Of a stretch of 64,000 nucleotides of DNA, positions 1-10,600 are shown piece after piece. Under the pieces are notes generated by a model that was not told the DNA's origin, ran no database searches, and saw nothing but the letters and a program-made list of their open reading frames with translations. The first letter of the stretch is position 1. Every line of letters starts with the position of its first letter. The translations under genes were made by a program, and so were the position numbers. The DNA comes from Eucommia ulmoides (lineage: Eukaryota; Streptophyta; Magnoliopsida; Garryales; Eucommiaceae): positions 12,673,910-12,737,909 of the forward strand of contig CM028329.1 in NCBI GenBank assembly GCA_016647705.1. The letters run 5' to 3'.

Positions 1-118
1 TGCATCGTCTATGCCATGTTAGCCCTAGTTAACTGGTTGCCGTTTCAATCCTGGTTCACCAGTTTTTTTGTCTGTTTCAACACTTTTTGGACCAATTCTT
101 GATTCTTGATGTTTGGAC

Positions 119-375
119 CGGGTCCTAGCTAATTTCGACGTTTTTATTCCATTGATGGCCTCCGTTTTTCCAAATTTGGATAAAATAGTATACTTTTTTT
201 TTAGATTGTTGATCTGGTTCACCACTTTTCTTTTACCGGCTCAAGGGGTTATTTATCGGTTATTGACTACCTAAGATCGGTTCTTGGATAATTTCGACCT
301 CCGAATTACATGGCTTCCATTTTTCTAGATTCTTATAAGAAAATATACTTTCTTTTTTGTTGCCGATCTGGTTTG
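119..375. repeat. Diverged direct duplication of about 100 bp
   Basis: Segments 119-221 and 279-375 share the order of the words 'taatttcgac', 'atggc(c/t)tcc', 'tttttc' and 'gatctggtt', so they look like two old copies of one unit about 158 bp apart. No gene is recognised in 1-450; the short ORFs there have no family signature. Confidence 0.4.
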
Positions 376-483
376 AATACGATGTCCAAGCTTTGTTCTT
401 CACTTGCCAAAACTTATTTTAGACCTTGTATTTGTTGGGTAACTCTGTGAATTGAGACTTGTAGTCATATTTTTTAATATTGC

Positions 484-1560
484 TTGTCATATGCAAGATC
501 TTCAGATGAGAAAAATTGTTGTAAAATCGAAACGTCTGTTTAAGCTCAGTAGTTTCCACCGTCCAAATCAATCTCCCCCATCACCTCCCCCCTGTCCCTT
601 CATCAACTTTTGCAGCCCCACCATCATTATCATTACCATCATCCTCATGACCTTATTCATCTTCTCTCAGTCTGACACTCTTTGTTAGGTTATGAATTCA
701 TTGGACGTATTCATACTTTAGTCTCTACTGGGAAATTGGGATTTATCTCTACCAAGCATCTCGTTTGCTTTCCATGTCAGCAAGCCAAGTAACACGCCTT
801 AGCTTTTCCCATTAATGAGTCAATCTCTACTACACCCTTTGACCTAATCCACTTTGATTTTTGGGGACCCTCACCTTTTGTCACAATGGGGGGATCAAGA
901 TACTTTGTCATATTTGTTGACGATTACTCTCATTACATATGAGAGTAATCCACTATGATTTTCCTATTAGTGACTCAATCTCTACTGCACCCTTTGACCT
1001 ATTCCACTCTAATTTTTGGAGACCCTCACCTTCTGTCACAATGGGGGGATCAAGATACTTTGTCATATTTGTCGACGATTACTCTTATTACATATGGTTA
1101 TACCTTATGATTAAGCGTTCATAATTACCTCAAATCTACAAAGACTTTGTTGCCATGGTTCAAACTCATTTTTCTCGTAATATCAAAATATTTAGATTTT
1201 GAAATGTCATGGAATACAAGGACTAGTCTTTCATTGCCATCCTTCAAAAGCATGGTTCACTTCCCCATAGTTCTTGCCCTAGTGCTTCTACCCAAAATGG
1301 TCGAGCTGAACATAAACTTTGACATATCCTAGATACTGTCTGTGCATAACTCATTTCATCTTCTTGTCCGGAGCATTTCTGGGGAGAAGTTGCTCTAACC
1401 GCTTTCTATATCATTAATTGGGTTCCTTCAGCTACCATTGGAAAATTTTCTTCTATGAGAACTTGCATGGAGTCTCTCTTAATTACATCCCCTCAAAAGT
1501 TTTTGGGTGTGTTTGTTTTGTCCTTTTACAACCTCATGAGTATACCAAAGTTGAACCTCA
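484..1560 (+). pseudogene. Copia element 1 GAG-pre-integrase and integrase remnant
   Basis: The left part reads CHMQDLQMRKIV, matching the GAG-pre-integrase domain of copia polyproteins. Integrase follows with GPSPFVTMGGSRYFVIFVDD, which carries the core strand and a catalytic Asp region, and further on a QNGRAEHK-like motif near 1297 and HFWGE near 1375. The frame breaks repeatedly and part of the integrase core is duplicated (807-1096). It would have encoded the enzyme that inserts cDNA into the host genome; it is not functional. Confidence 0.8.
807..1096 (+). repeat. Tandem duplication inside the integrase remnant
   Basis: The block at 807-942 (from 'ttcccattaatgagtcaatc' to 'cattacatatg') recurs at 960-1096 with a few substitutions, at an offset of about 153 bp. 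Both copies encode the GPSP...VTMGGSRYFVIFVDDYS stretch. It is a duplication within the dead copia element, not a second element. Confidence 0.85.
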
Positions 1561-2008
1561 GGCTCGATTGCGTTGTTTTTAGGATATGGAATTGAATACA
1601 AAGGATATTGGTTTTGAAATCCAATTTCTTATTGTCTCTGTATTTCCCACCATGTCATCTTTTCGGAACACAAGATGTTCTCCTCCATGTTCAAGTTTCA
1701 TTTGACATCTACGACTAACCATCTATATGTCACTAATCCATCTATAGACTTTTTTCTTGATCACCCGAGTACAAGTGTCGTTGAGCCTTAAATAGATCCT
1801 CCAACAACTACATTGACCCCCACTAACATTCTCGCTTTGTCGGCAGATCCTAATCATGACTCCCATGAGTCTGTTCTAATGACATTAGATGTTGCACCAA
1901 CTGAGCCTAGACACCATCTTATTGAGTTAAAGAATCTACATCGTTCTAGCAAGGTCACACAACTTCCCTTCGATATTCATGATTTCTTTTGCACTATTAT
2001 TTCTCAGC

Positions 2009-2243
2009 AGGGTTAATTACACTTTACCCCCCTGTGGTTTGGCCAATTTGCACTTTACCCCCTGTAGTTTAGAAATCGCCATTTATCCCCCTGTGGTTAG
2101 ATTTTCAAACTACTTACCCCCTTGATGTAGGGGGGTAAGTGCACCAAATATTTGACCACAAGGGGGGTAAGTGGCGATTTTCAAATCACAGGGGGGTAAG
2201 TGCAAATTGACCAAACCACAGGAGGTAAAGTGTAATTAACCCT
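2009..2243. mobile_element. Foldback MITE inserted in copia element 1
   Basis: The 235-bp segment starts AGGGTTAATTACACTTTACC and its end is the reverse complement of this with small differences (GGTAAAGTGTAATTAACCCT), so nearly the whole element can fold into a hairpin. Inside, a unit containing 'cccctgtggttt' or its complement recurs. The flanks TTCTCAGC (2001-2008) and TTCTCAGT (2244-2251) look like an 8-bp target duplication with one change; a 9-bp reading is also possible, so the superfamily (hAT or Mutator) is open. It codes for nothing. Confidence 0.85.
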
Positions 2244-2251
2244 TTCTCAGT

Positions 2252-3264
2252 ATGAGCCTTAATCTTATCATGAGGATAGTTCTCCTCTCTTTGGTTGCAA
2301 GCAATAATAGATGAATTATTGGCTTTGGAAAAACAACATACATGCGACTTAGTGGAACTTCTGCCAGGAACGCGTGCTATGGGATGCAAGTGGGTCTACA
2401 AAAATCAAAAACCACTTAAGTGCTACAAGGCATGCTTGGTTGTAAGATTCACTCAAGAGTACAAAATTAATTATAAGGAGATTTTTGGCCCAGTCGCTAG
2501 ATTTACCTTTGTTCGCACTCTACTTGCCTTTGTTGCCATTCACAAGTGGTCTCTTTTAGATGGATGTAAAAAATGTCTTTATCAGTGTTAATCTTCTTGA
2601 GGAGATAAATATAAAACCTCCCCTTTGGCTAAATCGTCGATCGAACATAGTCTGTCTCTTTCATCGTGCGTTATACGGGCTAAAGCAAGCCCCTCGTGCA
2701 TGGTTTGCCAAATTCACTGCCATGATACTTTAGTTTAGCTTCACTTTTAGCTCCCATGATTTTGCTCTCTTCATCTGCCTAACTAAGAAAGGTATTACCC
2801 TCATACTGTTCTATGTCGATGATATGATCATTACTGACGATGATCTTCAGGGCATCTCAGTTCTTAAGATAATTTTCAACAATCAATTTGAGATGAGAAA
2901 TCTCGGCCTTCTAACTTATTTCCTTGGTCTGGAGATCTCTCATGACATAGATGGTGACTTCCTTTCTCAATCAAAGTATGCTTCCAATCTATTGTCTAAA
3001 GCTAGTATTACTGATCCGAAGACTGTTATTACTCCTATCGAGCCGAACACTCGACTTACTCCATTGGACGAGGCTCTTCTTCCCGATGCTATTTTATACC
3101 GTTGGTTGGTTGGTGGCCTCGTATGCCTCACAGTGACATGCCCAAACATTGGTTATGCATTTAATCAAGTCACCCAATCCTTATCCGCACCGCGCATTGT
3201 TCATTACACAATAGTTCTGTGTATTGCGATGCATCAAGGGGACACTCTTCTATTGTCTTCACTT
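2252..3264 (+). pseudogene. Copia element 1 reverse transcriptase remnant
   Basis: At 2283-2591 the translation contains GCKWVYKNQK and EIFGPVARFTFVRTLLAF, hallmarks of the N-terminal part of copia reverse transcriptase. At about 2670 LYGLKQAPRAW follows, and at 2807-2835 the catalytic FYVDDMIIT. The next stretch (2836-3264) reads LLTYFLGLEI and YRWLVGGLVCLT, the connection toward RNase H. Frameshifts near 2590 and 2750 break it. The right end is cut by the insertion at 3273. Confidence 0.85.
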
Positions 3265-3272
3265 CTCGTCAC

Positions 3273-3826
3273 CAGGTTCTAAGTATCGGCCGATACGTAA
3301 CGAAAAATCGGCCCACCGTTACGGTTACGGGCCGATATTTCATACTTGGGCCGATTCACACCGAATAGGCCCGTAACGGTGTCTTTTCCCGTTACGGTGA
3401 ACCGTTATGACCGATACAGGTTGTATTCAGCCTTGTGCAGACCCTCTCCCATAAAAAACACCCCTCCCATCAGCAAGCTGTAATTTCAGCCTTGTGCAGA
3501 GGCCATGTGATGACTGAAAATTCATCATTTCTTCAGATTTCAGCCTTTCTTCAACCTTTCTTTAGCCTTAATGAAGAATTCGTCATTTTTCATATCTTTA
3601 TTGTGTTGTATATGTACTTAAATGTTATAATATTTATTAGAATGTGTTTATTAAGAGTTTAATGAGTAAAACAATTACTATTACTAAAATTTTTAGGATA
3701 TTCTGGTGATTTTAAAAAATTCACGACCGTTACGACTGATTCCCTTACGGATAGACCGATACTCTTGATACCGTTACACCGCGACCGTTACCGTTACGTA
3801 ACCCGATACCGCGATTTAGAACCTTG
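3273..3826. mobile_element. hAT-like non-autonomous element inserted in copia element 1
   Basis: The 554-bp segment starts CAGGTTCTAAGTATCGG and ends with the reverse complement of CAAGGTTCTAAATCGCGG. It is bounded by CTCGTCAC (3265-3272) and CTCCTCAC (3827-3834), an 8-bp target duplication with one mismatch, as expected for hAT transposons. Both ends are rich in 'cgttacgg' and 'taccgttac' subterminal repeats. Removing it restores the RNase H reading of the host element. No transposase is visible. Confidence 0.88.
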
Positions 3827-3834
3827 CTCCTCAC

Positions 3835-4240
3835 ATTCCTTTCCAATTTTACATGCCTACACAATTGCTGATTGGGCCGTAGATCTCATCGATTGGTGCT
3901 CTACTGCAGGATATTATTTTTTTTTTGGAGACACTCTCATTTTGTTGTGTGGTAAAAAGCAAGCTGTCATCACTTGATCTGGCACAGAAGTACCTTGCTC
4001 TTGCTGATCGCACTCAAGAATTACTTTGACTTTGATGATTACTTGATGATATGGGAGTTCCTTCTTCTAATAAGACGACTATTTATTGTGATTACAAGAG
4101 TGCCATCCAAATCGCCCGCAATGAGTTTTCCATGACCACACCAAATACATTGAGACTGATTACCATTTCATCTGTCATCACATTCTCCAGAATACTGTTC
4201 GTCTCCACTCAGTCAACTCTGCCGATCAAATAACAAATAT
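3835..4240 (+). pseudogene. Copia element 1 RNase H remnant
   Basis: The translation after the hAT-like insertion reads ADWAVDLIDWCSTAGYYFFF and LILLCGKKQAV, which match the copia RNase H block usually seen as SDADWAGD...RSTTGYCFFLG...SWRSKKQ. Further on, IYCDYKSAIQIARN is the conserved C-terminal motif. Stops interrupt at about 3976 and 4028. It belongs with the reverse transcriptase remnant upstream. Confidence 0.85.
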
Positions 4241-4330
4241 TTTTACTGAGACCCATCCACCTGGACGCTTTCACTCTTTACTTTTCAAACTCAAGTTGAG
4301 ATTGACTTTACCACCTTGAGTTTAAGGGGA

Positions 4331-4548
4331 TGTTAATATATGTATATGGGCCTCGGCCTGTTAGGTCACTTGGAGTCCAATACTCCAAACCTAATCATTG
4401 ACTATATATAGGCACCTTTGTACATCCTAGTATTCTGTAGGCTTCACACATATCAGCATATTATCATCAATATTCTCTCATAATATTCTGCCTCTCAATT
4501 ATTCTAATAAGGTACAGTGTTCGTGCTCCTAATTAAATTAATGTAACA
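4331..4548 (+). mobile_element. 3' LTR of copia element 1, with polypurine tract
   Basis: A purine-rich tract ending 'gagtttaagggga' (4318-4330) is followed directly by TGTTAATATATG, and the segment closes with TAATGTAACA, giving TG...CA ends and a short TGTTA/TAACA inverted repeat. 'tatatata' near 4403 may be the LTR TATA box. The matching 5' LTR was not found. Confidence 0.75.
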
Positions 4549-4849
4549 TTAACTAGACCACAGAATGTGTGGGTACATAGAACAAGGAACACGATTTTTC
4601 TATATAACCTATATTGAATGTGGAGGGTAAAATTTTAATTCGAGAAGCAAATAATGGCACTAATAAGAGAGCATATTTTGACACACTAACTTCCAATTTA
4701 TCAATGAAATTTTTAAAGTTAATAGTGTTCGAACAAAATATTTTGGATTGCCAATATAGCATTTTGGAAAGTTAGCGTATTATGTACCATTTCTTAAAAT
4801 AACCATATCGATTTTCCATTTGCTGTTGTTTTTGTGAATGTTTTAAATG

Positions 4850-6445
4850 AATGTTATGGTAAAGATTATGCAGTCTATCAAGAAATGACATGTTATGAAG
4901 ATTGAAACTTGACTGAATTATGACAATTAACATGTGGCTGCCAATGTTGGTTGACATGTGACATTATGCTGGGGGCTGTTAGAGGGCGGAGCCACCCCTC
5001 TACCGGGAGGAGTAGAAGCCCCCACCTCAAGTTTTTTATACTTCTATTACAACCCTATGTTTTATTAATATATTCAATAGCATCCTTGATAGTTTGTTAT
5101 TTATATTAAATTTCTTAATCCAGATGTTACAGTTTTAGACTTTTAACCCAATTATTTCGTCAATATGACATAAAATTATGAAAATATACATGTTTAAAGT
5201 CCTAAAAGTATTTTTTCCATTTCGATATTGAACAGTAATTAATTTTTCATGGATTCTTGGTTATTTTTTTTGGATATAGGTCTATGTTTGTTATATAGAA
5301 TGGGGATTTTTTATTCTAAAATCTTCAAAAAGATTAGATTAGCTAATTAGTGTTTGATGGTAAAATTGTTACTTTGATGGTATTGTTTGATTTGCTTTTG
5401 GATAAAAAGTAAAAACCATGTATAGTTTTTATTTATTTTTGTTCATTGTCTAGAAGTACTGTTTCCTATATCTTAGGCTATTTCTAAAAATAGTATATGA
5501 TATTTTCTTTTTAAATGATAGTATGCTATGCGAATTCATAATGGCTAATTATTCTTTCCAACATGTGTTCTTTTATGCTGTTTTATGTGTTATCCTGAGC
5601 ATTTTTCTTAGGCATTTTCATTGTAGTATGCTTGCCAACTCATTGATTTAGACTATTCAGTTTCAAAAGTGTCTTCTTTGAGTTTAAAGGGAAAAAGAAA
5701 ATGGGCCTAACAATTCATTACGTGCCACTTGTACCTCAGGCTTCTGGAGTCACCTTTATACTGGAACATATGCAGAAGTGAACACTCATGTTATTTCTAA
5801 TAGGAATGTTTTTCTACCTCAAGATGATAGATAATATAGTAATTGTGACAGTCGGAAATAGTTCTGGTTCACAATTTGATAGATGATATAGACAATATGG
5901 CAGTCTTTTAAGTTCGTGACCTTCTCTGAGAACAAGTAATTTATTCTATCAGAAATTGACATGTTATGGAAATGGAAACTTAACGAAATTATGACAATTA
6001 ACGTGTGGCAGCTATTTTTAGATGACGTGTGTGATTTGTGGTGATCTCTTAGATGAACTTCCAGTTTCATGTACTAGCATATGGTAAGCATATGATAAGA
6101 TATAATTTGTCAGTAATTTATGTGAATTGATGATGACTAATTATTCTCTCTAATACGTCTAATACTCTTATTAACTGCTCTCTTTATATCATTGTCAGAG
6201 AGTATTTTTCTTAATCCATGTAGTTGTAGTTTGGCTGCCAACTCATTGACATGGGTACTCAGTTTTACGAGTTTCATCTTCAAGGTTAAATTGACCCCTT
6301 CCCAAAAAAGTCTTCAAGGTTAAAGGAAAACATTTGTCTGACAATTCTTTGCCTGCCTTTTACGCCTCATGGTTCTAGACTCACACTTTTAATTGCTGGA
6401 AAATATGCAAAGAGAACATCGTTTGTGAGTTATTAATATGAAGTT
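4850..6445. repeat. Diverged tandem segmental duplication upstream of the ALIS gene
   Basis: Block A (about 4850-5820) and block B (about 5920-6445) share several collinear islands. One contains 'gacatgttatg' and 'aattatgacaattaac' (4886-4931 and 5958-6002). Another contains 'ctaattattct' and 'gccaactcattga' (5545-5647 and 6137-6250). A third is the 'acaattc' to 'atatgcaaa' block (5711-5775 and 6340-6411). Block A holds about 500 bp absent from B, beginning near 4981 with a GGCGGAGCC motif often seen at the ends of plant DNA elements. No coding potential was recognised. Confidence 0.55.
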
Positions 6446-7431
6446 TGTTCTATCATTAACATATTTCTGGTTGACAATTTTGCTGGAAATATTTCTGGGC
6501 AAAACCAATGAACAATCGAATTTCGGACAGAGCATGTAGAAAATTACAAGGACCTCAGTTCTCATGCCTGTTTTTCTTCACCAAGAATTCCTGTACAATC
6601 ATTTCTTTTCCCCGCTATTTTAATTTCTTCCTTAATGTGTCAATGCCTTTGCGCTGATGTATCAAACACTATTTCAGTGATCTGAAACTTCACTCACAAT
6701 GACCTTCTCCATTTCTATTTTATTGTTCAACCCACTTCTTGCACTTGAATTCCCATGTCAACATATTCCACTTCAAGATTATTGTTGTCCTTCGGTGTCC
6801 TTTTTTCTATTCTGCCATATATATATATACACACACGGTAGCAAGTGCCCATGCCTAAAGCCAAGCTTTAATATTGGTGGTCGGTCGTGGAGATCTGACG
6901 GTCGCTGGTAGCAGTTCAATGGCCGACGGGGGTCTGATATTGACTGTGACAGCAGTCTGGCGGTCGTCGTCAGTGGTCCGGTGGTGACAGTGGCAGAGTT
7001 CCAGTGGTCCATTAGCCGGCGGCAGAGGTTGTCTAGCAGTGGGTGACACTTAAAGAACAATTTCCTTTTTATTTTTTTGTGTTTAACTTAATTTCTTTAA
7101 TGATCTATAAAGCAAGGACAAAAATATCCCTTAATAATATAAATGAGGTTAACACAAAAATCACTATTAAAGAACAATTTCTTAACTTAGAAATTAATTG
7201 GGTTACAAATAAGTTAACAAATGTATCGATTTTATATAGATTTCCTTTTTATTTTTTTGTGCAGAGAATCTTTACTTTAATTATGAACCATTGGATATGC
7301 ATATGGAGTTGTAAATTCAAAATCTTAGTCATTCTATTGATGAAATATTTTAAGCCCTTAGACCGAATGCAAATAAAATCTTAACCACTCTATCTAAGAC
7401 TCATTTTTTGCTGGCCCCACACCTTCTTCCC
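6446..7431. other. No gene recognised; GC-rich patch at 6880-7040
   Basis: This stretch lies directly upstream of the first recognisable ALIS exon, so it may contain the ALIS promoter, 5' UTR and a missing first exon, but none could be fixed from sequence. The GC-rich patch is full of 'ggtcg' and 'gtggtc' words and reads as low-complexity in all frames. A 'tttcctttttatttttttgtg' word occurs twice, near 7060 and 7240, hinting at a further local duplication. Confidence 0.4.

Positions 7432-7500
<69 letters not shown>
7432..7500. repeat. (TA)n microsatellite just upstream of ALIS
   Basis: About 60 bp of uninterrupted AT dinucleotides end only about 55 bp before the first recognisable ALIS exon. 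Arrays of this length are expected to be length-polymorphic. Confidence 0.95.
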
Positions 7501-7555
7501 AAATTATGTGTGTATATTTATTCTTTGTCAACTTCAAGAATACTGACTACTGTAG

Positions 7556-7656
7556 TTGCTGATAAAAGCGAATCTCTTGATGGTGGTTTTGCAGCTATAG
7601 ATCAGTTCACTCAACAAAGTCTCCCAGCTTGTAAACCTGTTCTAACACCAGCGTGG
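7556..7656 (+). CDS. ALIS: ALIS exon 1 as recognised (N-terminal cytosolic part)
   Basis: Translates to ADKSESLDGGFAAIDQ and then FTQQSLPACKPVLTPAW, the conserved segment before TM1. The donor is 'tggGTGAGT' at 7657. The left limit is the acceptor-like TAG at 7553-7555. The frame stays open upstream through the TA repeat but lacks an ATG, so a further 5' exon is expected if the gene is intact. Confidence 0.8.
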
Positions 7657-10600
7657 GTGAGTAAAGAAATTACACTTCATATCCGACTCTTGGAGGGCCA
7701 TCATAAGTAATTGATTATTTTTTATTTAATGTCTGACAGGTCATTACAACATTTTTTCTGATGGGTGTGATCTTTATTCCTGTTGGTTTTATTTTGCTCC
7801 ATGTTTCGCAAAGTGTAAGTTCCCTCACGAATTGTTAGTCACTGAGAAATTAAAAATTTATATTAGTTGTGCCTCATAAAGCAGTCATGGTTTGGTTTTG
7901 ACAAATGATTTAATTGACATTTCATTTGCAGGTAGTGGAAATTGTGGATAGATATGAAAATGAATGTGTACCAGACCCATTTAAAAGCAATAAGGTGGCT
8001 TATATCAAGGATTTCTCAATCTCCAAAAATTGTACTCGATTCCTGAAGGTGACGTATTAGTTTTGATCTTAACACTATCTTAATTAAGGTTGTGATCATG
8101 CTTAGTCAAGAAGTATTGATGGATCTCAATATCTAATTCTTAAAATTTTATTGTGACATAACACCTTTGTATTAAGTAAAGTCCATGGACCTAGCCCAAT
8201 CAATAAGAAACCGAATAATATTTTTTTTCTTATTAAAAAATCCGCCTTTTGCAATTATTAAGCAAAACCCCATTATCTTTTTACCAAAAATTCCTTTTTT
8301 CTCTTTCTCCATAAAATAGAGATAATCTCATTATTTATCTCCTTAAGAAAATATGAGATTATCTCTTTCACCATGAGTCGCTCTATCCTTCCATAAATCT
8401 CTCTTGCATCATTCTCTCTCAAGTATCTCATCTCTCTCTCTCTCTCAAGTGTCTATCTTTTCTTTTCTTTTTCTTTGTAAATTTCATCGTTTCTCTGTTT
8501 ACTTACTATTTTTCTCTTCCCTTCACCAATTACAATTTTTTCGTATCTCCATTAAGGATTTGTTTTTCCCTCTATCTCCATTAACAATTCATCTCCCCCA
8601 TTTTTATTAACGATTAGTATCTCTCTCTCTCTTTGCATAGGATTATATACACTTGACCATCTCGTCGCCTAGGTTGACTATCCATTACGAAGATTTAAAA
8701 TTCGATCACCATTCACAAGTATTTGTAGAAAATTTTAATTATTCTATTCTCACAATTATTTATAGTAATGTTTAGTTATTCTCTGTCCATATTCACGTAA
8801 TGGATTTTAACTGTAAAAAGTATCATGTCAATAATATTTTTCTGTAAATATTGATTATTTGTAACTATTCTTAATCCAATTTTGAAGTTCACACTATTAA
8901 GTTTTTTAGTGAATATTGATTGTTCTTAGCTATTCTCTTTCCAATTTGGATGTTCACACAATTAATTTTAACTATGAAATTCTATTATATATAGAATATT
9001 GTTATAGCAAATATGTATTGTTTTTAACTATTTTTTTTTTTTCAATTTTGAAATTCATGTAGTTAATTTTATCTATGAAATTGTAAGCTATAAAGAATAT
9101 TTTTCCAATTTTAGTATTTTGTATAATGGTTTATCTTTCTTTCTTTTTTTATTAGAAAAATAATATTAGTACCATATTTATGCTTTTTATTTATTTTTGG
9201 TGAAGATCTATTTGTTATGATTTTTAAAAATGATAGGTTATATTGTCGTTAAATTTTGAATCTCCTACTTGTTGGCCTCATTAATTTTGAATCTTTAGTG
9301 TTTTACTTTTTATGGAGATATGGAGAGAGAATAGTAGGATTGTTTGAGGGGCGTTTTAGTCTCACAGTTGAACTTCGAATAAGTTTATTATTATGATGGT
9401 TTAAAAAATTCTAGTAATATGCTATTGGGGTCCATACCAAAAAACCCTTCTTAAATTTAGCTAATTTTCATCTCTCACAGATATGCTTAACCTATTTGTT
9501 CAAATTTTATGATACTTAAACCTTATTTATATATGATTATATAATTTAAGGATATTCTATAGGGATAATAGGTGGGAGGTCCTACATTTAGACTCTAATT
9601 GGTCAAAACTCCTAAAGGCATTAAAAACTTTTGATTTAGTCCCATATGTTTTAAAAAGGTGGAAGCCTTGCACATATAATAGTTATGCGCCAATTACATG
9701 TAACTATTTTGTATGTAATATTACTGTATTAGTTGCAAGTAATTTATTTTTTTTATTTTTTTTTTATTTTTTTTTACATGTAACAATTTTGTGTGTAAAA
9801 AATTTGTTTGATGTCACAAAATATATATAATTAGTTAAAGGTAACTAATTATATATAACTTTTTAGTTACATGTCTCTGATATATAATTAAAAAATTTGA
9901 TATTTTTCAATTACATGTGCCAACAATATGTAATTTTTTAGTTACATGTCTCTAATATGTAACTAAAAAGTTTAATTTTTTCAGTTACATATTCCAATAA
10001 TATGTAACTTTTTTAGTTACATGTCTTTGATATGTAACTAAAAAGTTTGATATTTTTTCAGTTATGTTACAAAATATTACACATATATATGTGATTGTAA
10101 CATGTAACTAAAGTACATGTAACCAAAAATACCTAAATATGTGGGAAAAATAACAATTATGAAATTATAACTAACATTAGTTACATGTAACAGAATTCAC
10201 TATAAAAATCCAATGTACTCACTAAGGGTTCCCTACAATTCTTACAATTTTCCTATAATTCTTGCAATGCGGGACTAAATCACAAGTGAAATCTAATTTA
10301 AAGGATTAAATCAAAACCTAATAATACAAAAAGAGTTTTCACCAATTAGACTTTAAAAATAGGACTTTTCACCAATTTTCCCTATTCTATATGGCCCTAA
10401 AGTTAGGGTTATTTTATTTTAAACTCTATATGTATATGCATGTTTAAGTGTTTTTTGGGTTCAAATTGGTTGTAAACTTGGACACGATTTAGTCAAATAG
10501 GTTCTTTGTCTAGGCATTTTAAACAAATCATTTTTTTTATCAAAATCTTGCTCCAATCTGACCTAGCTGTCGAGCGATCCCAGTTCGCGACAGAGAACAT

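Larger units (their letters stand above)
470..4548 (+). mobile_element. Degraded Ty1/copia retrotransposon (copia element 1)
   Basis: Remnants occur in Ty1/copia order on the + strand: GAG-pre-integrase and integrase (484-1560), reverse transcriptase (2252-3264), RNase H (3835-4240), a polypurine tract and a 3' LTR (4331-4548). Many frameshifts and stops show it is dead. Two small DNA transposons sit inside it (2009-2243 and 3273-3826), each flanked by a near-perfect duplication of element sequence. No 5' LTR or gag was found, so the 5' end is deleted or lies left of the window. Confidence 0.85.

Noticed and set aside
7510-7710. ORF 7510-7710 as a free-standing 66-codon protein
   Set aside because: It starts at GTG and runs through a clean GTGAGT donor into intron 1. 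It is the recognisable part of ALIS exon 1 plus flanks.
8180-9450. Another MITE in ALIS intron 3 (atggacct...gggtccat ends)
   Set aside because: Only weak inverted similarity ('atggacc', 'ccataaaat/ccataaaaa') and no target duplication found; not enough to call.
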